A stretch of 32,062 bases of DNA, from contig JAKSIC010000032.1 of the NCBI GenBank assembly GCA_024399015.1, positions 1-32,062 on the forward strand, given 5' to 3'. Under the pieces are notes generated by a model. That model was given only the letters and a program-made list of their open reading frames with translations, had not been told where the DNA came from and did no database searches. Source of the stretch: Fibrobacter sp. GTDB lineage: Bacteria; Fibrobacterota; Fibrobacteria; Fibrobacterales; Fibrobacteraceae. Below are positions 1 to 8,295 of this stretch, in pieces (the stretch's first letter is position 1; the number at the start of each line of letters is the position of its first letter). Made by a program: the position numbers and the translations under genes.

Positions 1-2
1 AC

Positions 3-179
3 GAATCTTCCGACGAATGCGTTTCTTGCGGTGCTTGCGAAGCTACTTGCGACGCTGTCTTCTCCGTTCCTGAAAAGATGCAGGTTAAGGAAGGCGTTGA
101 TTTCTCTGCTTACGAAGCAGACATCAAGGACGCTGCTGGCAACTGCCCGGCTGGCGTCATCAAATTCGAAGAAGCATAA
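3..179 (+). CDS. Ferredoxin, 4Fe-4S type (3' end only)
   Basis: The window opens inside this gene; the readable frame gives 58 residues before a TAA at 177-179. The visible part carries CVSCGACEATC followed about 35 residues later by NCPAGVI, the cysteine spacing of small ferredoxins that bind one 4Fe-4S cluster and carry electrons in the cytoplasm. The acidic composition also fits. The start and roughly the first ten residues lie off the left edge. A strong intrinsic terminator follows within 30 bp, so this is the last gene of its transcript. The family call is firm; the redox partner cannot be told from here. Confidence 0.85.
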   Translation, partial: ESSDECVSCGACEATCDAVFSVPEKMQVKEGVDFSAYEADIKDAAGNCPAGVIKFEEA

Positions 180-205
180 TTTTTATTGCTTTTGAAAATT
201 TAAAA

Positions 206-235
206 AGACCGTCCTTCGGGACGGTCTCTTTTTTA
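206..235 (+). terminator. Intrinsic terminator of the ferredoxin gene
   Basis: Nine-base-pair stem AGACCGTCC/GGACGGTCT around a TTCG tetraloop, followed by a run of T. It lies 27 bp after the ferredoxin stop codon. Confidence 0.9.
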
Positions 236-261
236 TTCAAACGAGATTTAATTTATACAAA

Positions 262-289
262 AGATCCCGGGTCGAAGCCCGGGATGACA
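262..289. repeat. Palindromic GC-rich repeat (REP-like), copy 1
   Basis: ATCCCGGG and CCCGGGAT arms (264-271, 278-285) around the loop TCGAAG, followed by GACA. A closely related element in the opposite orientation lies at 22108-22135. Both are in noncoding DNA. Repeats of this appearance are dispersed in many bacterial genomes; here it lies between the ferredoxin terminator and the 3' end of the minus-strand lipoprotein gene and could also help terminate that transcript. Confidence 0.6.
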
Positions 290-338
290 ATCAATAACAG
301 GTCGGGAGGCAATCCACGATAGGATGACGGTCAGGAAT

Positions 339-2024
339 TTATTCGGCGGCGGCCTTCTGGACTTCGTACACGGCACGGATCCAGTCTGCGGTACGCGGGG
401 CCATTTCGATACGGAATTCGTCCAAGGCACCATCCCAGGTATCCACTTCGTTCCCGCTACCGCCAATACGGACCGGAGACATCATTGAGCCAAGGTAAAT
501 CGGGGAACTGAAGGAGACAGGTTCACCCACCGGTTTTCCATTCACATACATGGTATAGTTACCCATCCAGGAAACCAGGGCAACATGAGCCCATTCACCC
601 ACAGGCAACACCGTGGAGTCAGCGAGATCAAAGACTTCCATGAAACTGGGAGCACCCTTCATCAAGCTGAACTTGCCTTCGTCGTAACGCCACTGAATCT
701 TATAGGTGGAATCACCACGTTCAGAAGCAAGTACCTGACGCTTTCCATTGGGGCCGTTCCACTTTGTCCAGAAGGACATGGAGAACTGGCCGAAAGTAAC
801 ATCGACAGAATCGATGCTCATATACTGACCCGGATTCAAGGAAATGCCCTTACCCAGCAGACCAGCAGAATCAGCAACAGACTTTGCTACAGACTTGTCT
901 TTGTTAAGAACCTTTGCATCACCATTGAAATGAAGCCTGGACAAGGCGCCGTCCTGACGCTGACCTTCGCTAAACGGAACATTCATAAGCTTTGCAAATT
1001 CTTTGTTTTCAAAGATCTTGAAATTCAATTCCGTAACACCGCTATCCACACCGGCCACGCGAACCCAAAGCAAAGCCTCGGAATCAGTCCAGTAATCTAT
1101 TTCAAGGGGGAATTGCACGCCGTTATCCACGTCAATCACAGCAATGTGTTTTGTATTCACATCCGAGGGGAATTTCTTGGGATCCACCTTCACGGGGAAC
1201 AGGAATCCACCCAGGTATCCAACATTCTGCGGCACAGAAACCGTCACCACCTGGGAAGAGGCGGAATCATCCTGGGACAACGTCGGGATTTCCGTAATCG
1301 GAGTCCAGTGTTCAGACTTCGGGTTATGAATCTGGATGTCATCATAACCTTCTTCCACATAGTAGCGGAAGTCCTGAACAGCGAGCCAACTGTCATCGCC
1401 ATAGACAAAGCCAAGTTCCGGCAACACATAAATCTGCTTGGGACCGAGCGTGGTGAATTCCACACGGGCATTGACTTCCACGCTGTCGGCGTCGTCGGTA
1501 TAGGCTAGGGTAATGTCTCCCGGCGGCATGTTGTAGAAGATGAAGTAGCCGTCGCCATCCAGCTTGGTGGATGCGCTATCAGCCACACCGACAACACGCA
1601 TGCTACCAGTATTTCTGCCAGCAATGTGGCTGGAATACATGGTACGTTTGCCAATGGAAATCTTGTTGGACTTGTCAAGTTTCGCAGCAGAAAGGCCACA
1701 GTCTTCACCGGCGGAGGCGAACAGAACAACCTTTTCGTTTTCCTTCACCTTAAGCTCGTATTCACCCTTGGCGTTAGCTTCGGTAACAACAGAATCCTTG
1801 ATGCCATCCTGATCCCAGCTATCGTAGTAAGCCACCACGCGGGCACTGGGAACTGCGGCTCCGGAGACGTCCACAACCACACCTTCGTAGGCAACGGAAT
1901 TGCCGATATCGGTAACACCACCGCCAAGCTGTTGTTTTTCGGAACAGGCGGTCAAGCCGGCGAAACCAGCAGTCATCACAGACAGGGCGCCGCCCAAAGA
2001 AATCAACTTTCTAAAGGAAATCAT
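339..2024 (-). CDS. Lipoprotein with carboxypeptidase-regulatory-like, DUF2341-like and LamG domains
   Basis: Predicted surface or periplasmic lipoprotein of 561 residues. The N-terminus is a lipoprotein signal peptide with lipobox LTAC, so Cys27 would be acylated. Residues about 45-110 resemble a carboxypeptidase regulatory-like (CNA-B type) beta sandwich (YEGVVVDVSGAAVPSARVVAYY). The middle (about 265-345) resembles DUF2341, and residues about 385-555 form a LamG/concanavalin A-like jelly roll (SFWTKWNG, YVNGKPVGEP, GALDEFRIE). LamG domains often bind carbohydrate, which would suit a fibre-degrading organism, but no catalytic residues are evident. The start codon overlaps the stop of the upstream TIGR02147 gene (ATGA), with a consensus AGGAGG just before it, so the two are almost certainly co-transcribed and translationally coupled. 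Confidence 0.75.
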   Translation of the reverse strand: MISFRKLISLGGALSVMTAGFAGLTACSEKQQLGGGVTDIGNSVAYEGVVVDVSGAAVPSARVVAYYDSWDQDGIKDSVVTEANAKGEYELKVKENEKVVLFASAGEDCGLSAAKLDKSNKISIGKRTMYSSHIAGRNTGSMRVVGVADSASTKLDGDGYFIFYNMPPGDITLAYTDDADSVEVNARVEFTTLGPKQIYVLPELGFVYGDDSWLAVQDFRYYVEEGYDDIQIHNPKSEHWTPITEIPTLSQDDSASSQVVTVSVPQNVGYLGGFLFPVKVDPKKFPSDVNTKHIAVIDVDNGVQFPLEIDYWTDSEALLWVRVAGVDSGVTELNFKIFENKEFAKLMNVPFSEGQRQDGALSRLHFNGDAKVLNKDKSVAKSVADSAGLLGKGISLNPGQYMSIDSVDVTFGQFSMSFWTKWNGPNGKRQVLASERGDSTYKIQWRYDEGKFSLMKGAPSFMEVFDLADSTVLPVGEWAHVALVSWMGNYTMYVNGKPVGEPVSFSSPIYLGSMMSPVRIGGSGNEVDTWDGALDEFRIEMAPRTADWIRAVYEVQKAAAE

Positions 2025-2905
2025 TTTTCAGCCTCCTTTGAAAATTTCTTGCTCATGGGGAATGCAACCATCATCAATTCGTAAACTCGTTCAACATTGG
2101 AATCGTTTGCTGCTCGGGCAATAATCTTCTTGCGAGCCTCTTCCAAAACTTCAACAGCATAATTATACGAACTTTCGCTGATAGCAAGAGTTGTAAACGC
2201 GGCAAAGCGTTCGGTTTTCGATTTATTTTCCACAGCCCCGATAGCGTGCTGCACATATTCACGGCGGATCTGGCGGAGAGCCATGGGCGGAATCGCAGAA
2301 GCATCCAGCATCTGGGAGGTTTCTTCGTAACGGACGGCCGCGGGATTGCCACCTGCGGCTTCGTCATTGGGAATTTCACGGATCAGGCCCCATTCCACCA
2401 GGTTCTTCACAGCTTCGCGAGCCTCTTCTGTAGTAATCTGCGGGTCAAGGGAGCGTGCAAGCACCATGTAGTCCCCATTCCAGTCAGAACTTACGGCAAG
2501 TTCACGGATAATGGGATAATACCACTTGGAGAAATAAAGCTGTTCTCTAGCGCCCAGGTGTGTAAATTCGATCTGCTTGCGGATCTGGACAATCTGGCCC
2601 CAGGCGTTTTCGCGTTCATTCACCTGCTGGGCCTGGTTGTACTGTACCAGGGCTTCGAAATAGGACTTCTGCAAGGGCTCGAATTCCATGGCCCTGGCAA
2701 GCTTTTCAATAGACTTCTGCGTTAAGTTGAAACGGCCTCGAATCACATTCAGGCAATAGGAGGAACTACTGAATCCGGCCTTCGCAGCAAAAAAACGATG
2801 GCTGAACACAGCCCTCATCTTCTTCTGTTCCTCAAAGTAATCCTGGAGGAACTTGCGGAAGTCATCGTAATCGTACAAATGTTCTAACGCAGCACTCATA
2901 ACCAT
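2021..2905 (-). CDS. TIGR02147 family protein (putative regulator)
   Basis: About 294 residues, matching the TIGR02147 family, a set of paralogues described from Fibrobacter succinogenes. The N-terminus (LEHLYDYDDFRKFLQDYFEEQK) and the segment KAGFSSSSYCLNVIRGRFNLTQKSIEKLARAM, which reads like a helix-turn-helix, are characteristic. Biochemical function of the family is not established; DNA binding and control of the adjacent lipoprotein gene is an inference from the HTH-like part and the pairing. ATG at 2905 is chosen; a second ATG at 2899 and an upstream TTG at 2908 are alternatives, and none has a clear Shine-Dalgarno. Its 3' end carries the ribosome-binding site of the lipoprotein gene. 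Confidence 0.8.
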   Translation of the reverse strand: MVMSAALEHLYDYDDFRKFLQDYFEEQKKMRAVFSHRFFAAKAGFSSSSYCLNVIRGRFNLTQKSIEKLARAMEFEPLQKSYFEALVQYNQAQQVNERENAWGQIVQIRKQIEFTHLGAREQLYFSKWYYPIIRELAVSSDWNGDYMVLARSLDPQITTEEAREAVKNLVEWGLIREIPNDEAAGGNPAAVRYEETSQMLDASAIPPMALRQIRREYVQHAIGAVENKSKTERFAAFTTLAISESSYNYAVEVLEEARKKIIARAANDSNVERVYELMMVAFPMSKKFSKEAEK

Positions 2906-3012
2906 CAAAATAAATAATTTTTACACACCTAGCAACCATAAAGAACAGGTTTTAAGGGCGTTGTGAGGAATGTCAACAAAATTTTTACACAAACAAACCG
3001 TTCTGCGGGCAG

Positions 3013-3035
3013 TTTTGGGACAAAAGCTCCCAAAA
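3013..3035. other. Perfect 8-bp inverted repeat between convergent-side flanks
   Basis: TTTTGGGA and TCCCAAAA separated by 7 bases, 9 bp from the minus-strand terminator at 3044-3079. It lacks a T-run and may be part of the promoter/operator region of the TIGR02147 gene (which starts at 2905) or a second weak terminator. Confidence 0.35.
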
Positions 3036-3043
3036 AATCGCAT

Positions 3044-3079
3044 CAAAAAAAGGCCCCTCGGCGAAAAGCCGAAGGACCA
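3044..3079 (-). terminator. Intrinsic terminator of the AgmX-like lipoprotein gene
   Basis: Read on the minus strand: GGTCCTTCGGC, a short loop, GCCGAGGGGCC (with one mismatch), then seven T. It starts 18 bp beyond the stop codon of the gene at 3097-4038. Confidence 0.85.
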
Positions 3080-3096
3080 ATGATTGGATAAAACTT

Positions 3097-4038
3097 TTAC
3101 TTCTGGACAAATGTCAGCGGGAAAATCACCGTGTAACGGCCCTGCTCGGAATCCGGGAATTTCCAGCGGGCAATGGAATTCTTGAGCTTCAGGTCGAAGG
3201 ATGCGGAGCCTGTAGTCGTTGCATCCACGAAAATCCTGAAAATATCTCCACCCGGGTCCACCGTCACATTCAAGGTCAGCTTGCCGGCAATGGTAGAATC
3301 GGATTTCAAAGCTCTGTTATAAATATTGTTGATCAAGTTGGATTGCTTGTCGAGGAACTTCAGCAAGGAGGAGGCGCCACCAGCGATCTTTCCCTGGACA
3401 ATCACATCCTTCTTTGCAGGCAGAACAATGTGGGGACCCTTGGGCAGGGCTTTTTCTGCACCGGAGTCGACCTTTACGGAATCAGCCTGGGCCGCTTCCA
3501 CCTGAGGGTTCAAATCCTTCACAAAAGTCAGGGACAAGGAAATGGTGTAATGGCCCTGATCAGTCTTCGGATACTTCTGCTTTGCGAGGGAATTTCTGAT
3601 TTCGGTATTGAACTGGGGATAGTTCGTAGTGGAGGAAATTTCGGTAATGTTCTTCACGTCACCGCACACGTCCACGGTAATATCCAAAGTCATTTCGCCT
3701 TCGAAGCCTGGCTTCAAGGCGCTGTACTTTTTGTAAATGTAGTTGAGGCCAGTCTGACGTTCGTCCAGGAAGGTCATGACTGCGGGAAGGCCTCCGGTGA
3801 CTTCCTTGCCGTGCAAGGCAACTTCTTCAGCCTTGGGCAAGACAACGCCACCGGCAAAATCATCATTGGTATTGGCAGCGGCGAGTTTACGCTGTTCCGT
3901 AAAAGCGGCGGGAGCCGACGTAGCCTTCTGTTTAGGCTTACCTTCAAGAGGATCGTTACCACATGCAATAAGTGTTGCGGAAACAAGGCCCATGCACAAG
4001 GCAAGAACATAAGCGCATTTCTTTACACGTACTTTCAT
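3097..4038 (-). CDS. Lipoprotein with two AgmX/PglI (TonB-C-like) repeats
   Basis: 313 residues from the ATG at 4038. That start gives a proper lipoprotein signal (MKVRVKKCAYVLALCMG... lipobox LIAC at residues 23-26); the longer frame to 4083 puts a non-signal extension in front. The mature part contains two copies of a roughly 105-residue unit: a hydrophobic helix (LNYIYKKYSALKPGFEG, INNIYNRALKSDSTIAG), a strand pair TLDITVDVCGDV / TLNVTVDPGGDI, and a final strand YTISLSLTFVK / YTVIFPLTFVQ. This resembles the AgmX/PglI C-terminal domain, related to the TonB C-terminal fold and usually periplasmic. Tandem copies in one lipoprotein suggest an internal duplication. Its terminator is at 3044-3079; a TATATT box at about 4096-4101 on the minus strand could be the -10 element. 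Confidence 0.65.
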   Translation of the reverse strand: MKVRVKKCAYVLALCMGLVSATLIACGNDPLEGKPKQKATSAPAAFTEQRKLAAANTNDDFAGGVVLPKAEEVALHGKEVTGGLPAVMTFLDERQTGLNYIYKKYSALKPGFEGEMTLDITVDVCGDVKNITEISSTTNYPQFNTEIRNSLAKQKYPKTDQGHYTISLSLTFVKDLNPQVEAAQADSVKVDSGAEKALPKGPHIVLPAKKDVIVQGKIAGGASSLLKFLDKQSNLINNIYNRALKSDSTIAGKLTLNVTVDPGGDIFRIFVDATTTGSASFDLKLKNSIARWKFPDSEQGRYTVIFPLTFVQK

Positions 4039-4170
4039 TATCCCGTTCACTCGATTCGTGTTCGCATTTTCACGCCAACACATCCATACTCCGGCGCAAA
4101 ATATAGGTAGTGTTTACAAGAACTTCAAGATTGTTTTGCATATGCAATTTTTAAACGTGACGGGGTTCAC

Positions 4171-4222
4171 TTTTAAGCCTCTCTTATAAACCTCGCTTTT
4201 AAACCTCGCTTTTAAACCTCGC
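4171..4222. repeat. Four tandem 13-bp units
   Basis: Consensus TTTTAAACCTCGC. Units are at 4171-4183 (TTTTAAGCCTCTC), 4184-4196 (TTATAAACCTCGC), 4197-4209 and 4210-4222; the last two are identical. They lie in the 278-bp gap between tex and the AgmX-like lipoprotein gene, upstream of the latter's start. Copy-number slippage is possible. Confidence 0.8.
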
Positions 4223-4234
4223 CCACCCTCGGCT

Positions 4235-4260
4235 CTGTATACAAGAATTCCTGTATACAA
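4235..4260. repeat. Short direct repeat CTGTATACAA
   Basis: Two identical 10-bp copies (4235-4244 and 4251-4260) separated by GAATTC, each with a GTATAC palindrome. The right copy supplies the tail of the tex terminator. Role unknown. Confidence 0.6.
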
Positions 4261-4289
4261 AAAGACCTGGGAGCAAACCCAGGCCTTTT
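4256..4289 (-). terminator. Intrinsic terminator of tex
   Basis: Minus-strand CCTGGG / CCCAGG stem (4278-4283 with 4266-4271) around a 6-base loop, followed by TCTTTTT. It lies about 75 bp after the tex stop codon. Confidence 0.75.
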
Positions 4290-4361
4290 AAAATTGCGGC
4301 AAAATTTTCCCACGCCAACGAGCACAAGCTCGTAGCCGGTGCGCTCGATAAAGCGCAGAAA

Positions 4362-6758
4362 TTAGCGCATACCCTTGGCGAGGCCCTTGAGGAGGGCACT
4401 CATCTTGGCAGGCTGTGCATTACCCGGCTTCTTTGCCTGGTTGTTGCTCTTGCCTGCAATCTGAGCCTTGAGATCAGCGATAGTTGCATGCCCCTGGAGG
4501 GAGCCACGGTTCTGATTGTCGCGACCGCCGAAACCGCTACGATTACCCTGACCACGGGGGCCGCCAACACGCTGACCGCGAGGACCGCTAGCACCTGCAC
4601 CAGCCACACCGTCGACCTGTTCGGTCTTCATGGAAAGACTAATGCGCTTCTGGCCAGCATCCACAGCCATCACGCGGACCTTCACGATATCGCCCACAGT
4701 AAGAACGGTCTTGGCATCTTCAACGAACTTGTCGCTGATTTCGGAAACGTGTACGAGACCATCCTGATGAACACCGATGTCCACGAAGGCACCGAAGTTA
4801 GCCACGTTGGTCACCACGCCTTCCATCCAGCTACCGGTAATCAGGTCGTTGATGGTCTGGATCTTGTCGTCAAACTTTGCGTAACGGAATTCCTTACGGG
4901 GGTCGCGGCTGGGCTTCTGAAGTTCGCTGAGGATATCCTGCAAGGTTTCCTTACCCACTTCGTCAGAAAGGAATTCATCCAGCTTGATGCCCTTGACGGC
5001 GACCGCGTTACCCACGATTTCCTTCACGGAAACGCCGACCTTTTCTGCCATCTTTTCGACGAGGGCGTAATTTTCAGGATGGACCGCAGAGTCGTCCAGC
5101 GGGTTTTCAGCACCCGGGATACGCATGAAGCCAGCGGCCTGTTCGAAAGCCTTGGGGCCGAAGCCCTTCACCTTCTTCAAATCTTCACGGCTGGCGTAGG
5201 CACCGTTTTCCTCACGATGCTTGACGATAGCTTCGGAAAGGGTGTTGCTCAAACCTGCGACATGGCTCAGCAATGGAGCACTGGCGCTGTTCACGTCCAC
5301 CCCCACCTTGTTCACGCAGCTTTCCACCACTTCGTCCAGACGCTTCTTGAGTTCGCGCTGGTTCACGTCGTGCTGATACTGGCCCACGCCAATGGACTGC
5401 GGGTCAACCTTCACAAGTTCTGCCAGCGGGTCCTGGAGGCGACGGCCGATGGAAATTGCACCACGGGTGGTAACATCTTCCTTGGGGAATTCCTGGATCG
5501 CGATCATGCTTGCGCTGTAAACGGAAGCGCCTGCTTCGGAAACGATAACGCGGGGCGGAACCTTGCCCTTGAACTTTGCAGCCATTTCGGAGCAGAAGGC
5601 GTCGGTTTCACGGCTAGCGGTACCGTTACCGATAGCGATCAAGTCAATCTTATACTTGTCAATAAGCTGCATCAGGTAAACTGCGGAAGCAGCCTTGTCG
5701 TTCCACGGTTCGTGAGGTTTGATAATGCCGTGGTCCATGAACTTGCCGTTTTCATCAAGCACAGCAACCTTACAACCAGTACGGAAGCCCGGGTCGAGGG
5801 CAAGAACAGCCTTGTGGCCTGCGGGAGCTGCCAGCAAAACGTCCTGGAGGTTCTTGCTGAACACCTTGAAAGCTTCTTCTTCGGCAGCATCCTTGAGGAG
5901 CAAACGGACTTCACTTTCCATGCTGGGCTGGAGCAAACGTTCCCAAGCATCCTGGCACATAGCTTCAAGATACGGGGTCCAAGTGGTCTTGCCCTTAATA
6001 ATATTAGCCTTGAGGTAGCCCACCAGTTCTTCATTGGGAACTTCGATGGTAAGGCGAAGAACCTTTTCCTTTTCACCGCGGCGGAGTGCCAGCATACGGT
6101 GGCTCGGAATCTTGGAGACAGGTTCGCTAAAGTCGTAGTAATCCTTGAACTTGGTTTCCTGCTTTTCAAAGTCCTTCTTGACCTTGGAAATCATGACACC
6201 CTGTTTTTCAATCTGGGTACGGAGGTACTGACGGAACTGAGCGTTGTCAGCCACTTCTTCGGCCAGAATGTCGCAAGCGCCCTTGAGAGCAGCCTTGGGA
6301 TCGGCCAAGCCCTTTTCTTCGGAGAGGTAGATGAGGGCAATCTGTTCTGCTGTGTTGCCGGTTTCTTCCTGTTCCCACATAAGGCGTGCGAGAGGTTCCA
6401 GGCCAAGTTCCTTGGCGATTGTGGCACGGGTACGCTTCTTGGGCTTGTACGGTGCGTAAATATCTTCGAGGGCGGTCTTGTCCTTGCAGGCTTCGATCTG
6501 AGCCTTCAGTTCCGGAGTAAGCTTGCCCTGTTCTTCAATACTCTTGAGGATCGTTTCCTTACGATCAGTCAATTCCTGCAAATAGTCACGGCGGTGGCTG
6601 ATATCGCGAAGTTCAATTTCGTTAAGGGTACCGGTCTGATCCTTACGGTAACGAGCGATAAAGGGGATGGTACCACCCTGGTCCATCAGTTCCAAAGCCT
6701 TGGAAACACGCCACACTTCAATGTTCAGTTCTTCAGCAATAATTGCAGAAAAGTCCAT
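4362..6758 (-). CDS. tex: RNA-binding transcription accessory protein Tex
   Basis: 798 residues from the ATG at 6758 (MDFSAIIAEEL), the usual Tex N-terminus; the frame to 6806 has a non-homologous extension. Domains in order: helical Tex N-terminal region (about 1-190), YqgF/RNase-H-like fold (about 320-450, VLALDPGFRTGCKVAVLDE), helix-hairpin-helix pair (about 490-560, GVDVNSASAPLLSHVAGL and VKGFGPKAFEQ), and an S1 RNA-binding domain (about 640-715, GSWMEGVVTNVANFGAFVDIG). Tex is a conserved cytoplasmic nucleic-acid-binding protein acting on transcription. The C-terminal tail of about 80 residues is rich in Gly, Arg, Asn and Gln (RGQRVGGPRGQGNRSGFGGRD), resembling RGG-type RNA-binding tails and longer than in typical 770-780 residue homologues. 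Monocistronic by its own terminator. Confidence 0.95.
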   Translation of the reverse strand: MDFSAIIAEELNIEVWRVSKALELMDQGGTIPFIARYRKDQTGTLNEIELRDISHRRDYLQELTDRKETILKSIEEQGKLTPELKAQIEACKDKTALEDIYAPYKPKKRTRATIAKELGLEPLARLMWEQEETGNTAEQIALIYLSEEKGLADPKAALKGACDILAEEVADNAQFRQYLRTQIEKQGVMISKVKKDFEKQETKFKDYYDFSEPVSKIPSHRMLALRRGEKEKVLRLTIEVPNEELVGYLKANIIKGKTTWTPYLEAMCQDAWERLLQPSMESEVRLLLKDAAEEEAFKVFSKNLQDVLLAAPAGHKAVLALDPGFRTGCKVAVLDENGKFMDHGIIKPHEPWNDKAASAVYLMQLIDKYKIDLIAIGNGTASRETDAFCSEMAAKFKGKVPPRVIVSEAGASVYSASMIAIQEFPKEDVTTRGAISIGRRLQDPLAELVKVDPQSIGVGQYQHDVNQRELKKRLDEVVESCVNKVGVDVNSASAPLLSHVAGLSNTLSEAIVKHREENGAYASREDLKKVKGFGPKAFEQAAGFMRIPGAENPLDDSAVHPENYALVEKMAEKVGVSVKEIVGNAVAVKGIKLDEFLSDEVGKETLQDILSELQKPSRDPRKEFRYAKFDDKIQTINDLITGSWMEGVVTNVANFGAFVDIGVHQDGLVHVSEISDKFVEDAKTVLTVGDIVKVRVMAVDAGQKRISLSMKTEQVDGVAGAGASGPRGQRVGGPRGQGNRSGFGGRDNQNRGSLQGHATIADLKAQIAGKSNNQAKKPGNAQPAKMSALLKGLAKGMR

Positions 6759-6809
6759 AATTCTAATTCCAATTTTATAGGGTCTTAAAGCCCTGGTGAA
6801 CAACAAATG

Positions 6810-6830
6810 TACCCCACCCCGGGGTGGGTA
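6810..6830. promoter_or_regulatory. GC-rich palindrome in the tex upstream region
   Basis: TACCCCACCCC followed by GGGGTGGGTA: an inverted repeat with one unpaired C, about 50 bp upstream of the tex ATG. A second dyad, TGACA-N6-TGTCA, lies at 6866-6881. Either could be an operator or a leader hairpin; no clear -35/-10 pair could be assigned. Confidence 0.35.
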
Positions 6831-6895
6831 CTGAGGGAATATAACAATTAATTATGTCATAAAAATGACAGCAAAGTGTCAAAAATAATTTCCAT

Positions 6896-6924
6896 AAAAA
6901 AAGACCCCGACAGGCCGTCGGGGC
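6896..6924 (-). terminator. Intrinsic terminator of the dTDP-glucose dehydratase gene
   Basis: CCCCGAC/GTCGGGG stem with a 5-base loop and, on the minus strand, a following T-run. It lies about 33 bp past the stop codon. Confidence 0.9.
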
Positions 6925-6956
6925 TTCAATTTCATAACTCGTTGTCTTGCAACAAG

Positions 6957-8090
6957 TTAGCGATTCTTGTACATATTGTCGTAGTACTTTTCGTAATCGC
7001 CGCTGGTGATGTTGTCCAGCCATTCCTGGTTGTCCAGATACCACTTGACAGTCTTCTCGATGCCTTCCTCGAACTGGAGGCTCGGTTCCCATCCCAGTTC
7101 CTTCTGGAGCTTGGTGGAATCGATAGCGTAGCGGGCGTCGTGGCCAAGACGGTCAGTGACGTAGGTAATCAAATCCAGGTCTTCGTTCTCGGCACGGCCA
7201 AGAAGCTTGTCCACGGTCTTAATGACCACCTTGATGATGTCGATGTTCTTCCATTCGTTGAAACCGCCGATGTTGTAGGTTTCAGCAATCTTGCCATTGT
7301 GGAAGATGACGTCGATGGCGCGGGCATGGTCTTCCACAAAGAGCCAGTCACGAACGTTTTCGCCCTTGCCGTAAACCGGCAGCGGCTTCTTGTGACGGAT
7401 GTTGTTGATGAACAGCGGGATCAACTTTTCTGGGAACTGGTAGGGGCCATAGTTATTGGAGCAGTTGGTCACGATGGTGGGCATGCCGTAGGTGTCATGG
7501 AAGGCGCGGACGAAATGGTCGGAGCCAGCCTTACTTGCAGAGTACGGAGAATGCGGAGTATACTTGGTTGTTTCGTAGAAGAAGTCGTCACCGTAGGCCA
7601 GGTGATGTTCGCTGGAGGAAGCGGTGGTGGTAAACGGAGGTTCGATACCTTCCGGGTGGTTCATCTTCAGGGCGCCGTAGACTTCGTCGGTAGAAATATG
7701 GTAGAAGCGCTTGCCTTCGTACTTTTCCGGCAGGGATTCCCAGTAGAGCTTTGCAGCCTGCAAAAGGCTCAAGGTGCCCATGACGTTGGTACGGGCGAAG
7801 GTGAACGGGTCCTTGATGGAACGGTCCACGTGGCTTTCTGCGGCAAGATGGATAATGCCGTCGATCTTTTCGTCCTGCATCAGCTTGTAGAATGCATCGA
7901 AGTCGCAGATGTCCATCTTCACGAACTTGTAGTTGGGCTTGTCCTCGATATCCTTGAGGTTTGCCAAGTTGCCTGCGTAGGTCAACTTATCCAAGTTGAT
8001 GATGTTGTATTCAGGGTACTTGTTCACGAACAAGCGAACCACATGACTGCCAATAAAGCCGGCACCGCCAGTAATAACGATATTCTTCAT
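6957..8090 (-). CDS. rfbB: dTDP-glucose 4,6-dehydratase
   Basis: 377 residues from the ATG at 8090. Short-chain dehydrogenase/epimerase fold with the NAD-binding GGAGFIGSH at residues 8-16, YSASKAGSD containing the catalytic Tyr-x-x-x-Lys, and HISTDEVYG with the catalytic Thr-Asp-Glu triad. NNYGPYQFPEKLIP and RDWLFVEDHARAI are also family hallmarks. It converts dTDP-glucose to dTDP-4-dehydro-6-deoxyglucose in the cytoplasm. The WecE-type transaminase at 14040-15170 can use this product. The thymidylyltransferase (rfbA) and the rhamnose branch (rfbC, rfbD) are not in the window. A TATTAT box 14 bp before the ATG and the lack of a Shine-Dalgarno leave a leaderless start possible. Confidence 0.95.
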   Translation of the reverse strand: MKNIVITGGAGFIGSHVVRLFVNKYPEYNIINLDKLTYAGNLANLKDIEDKPNYKFVKMDICDFDAFYKLMQDEKIDGIIHLAAESHVDRSIKDPFTFARTNVMGTLSLLQAAKLYWESLPEKYEGKRFYHISTDEVYGALKMNHPEGIEPPFTTTASSSEHHLAYGDDFFYETTKYTPHSPYSASKAGSDHFVRAFHDTYGMPTIVTNCSNNYGPYQFPEKLIPLFINNIRHKKPLPVYGKGENVRDWLFVEDHARAIDVIFHNGKIAETYNIGGFNEWKNIDIIKVVIKTVDKLLGRAENEDLDLITYVTDRLGHDARYAIDSTKLQKELGWEPSLQFEEGIEKTVKWYLDNQEWLDNITSGDYEKYYDNMYKNR

Positions 8091-8295
8091 ATGGTTAAAT
8101 AATAACAAATCGCATGCGCTTAAACGCCCTTAATTTGGCCTAAAAGGACCTTGGCGCTCCATTTACCTGCACATTATTTCACTAATTAAGATAAAATTTA
8201 TTCTTTTTCGGTTAACTTATCCAAGAAAAGAGGCCACTCCAAGACACGAATATCTATCTTCGTAAAGATTTTGTAATAAAACCTATAGGTGGAAT
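8091..8295. promoter_or_regulatory. Divergent promoter region between rfbB and the OmpA gene
   Basis: 205 bp of mostly AT-rich DNA separating two divergent starts. The OmpA gene has AGGTGGA (8287-8293) just before its ATG. No confident -35/-10 pair could be picked for either direction. Confidence 0.4.

Noticed and set aside
4488-6788. 766-codon open frame opposite tex
   Set aside because: Pure shadow of a highly conserved gene with biased codons; the residue composition is implausible (rich in His, Phe and Cys) and nothing is recognisable.
6842-6882. TTGACA at 6882-6877 (minus strand) as -35 of a tex promoter
   Set aside because: No -10 hexamer lies at 16-18 bp; CATAAT is 20 bp away and TATGAC 15, so the pair is not convincing.
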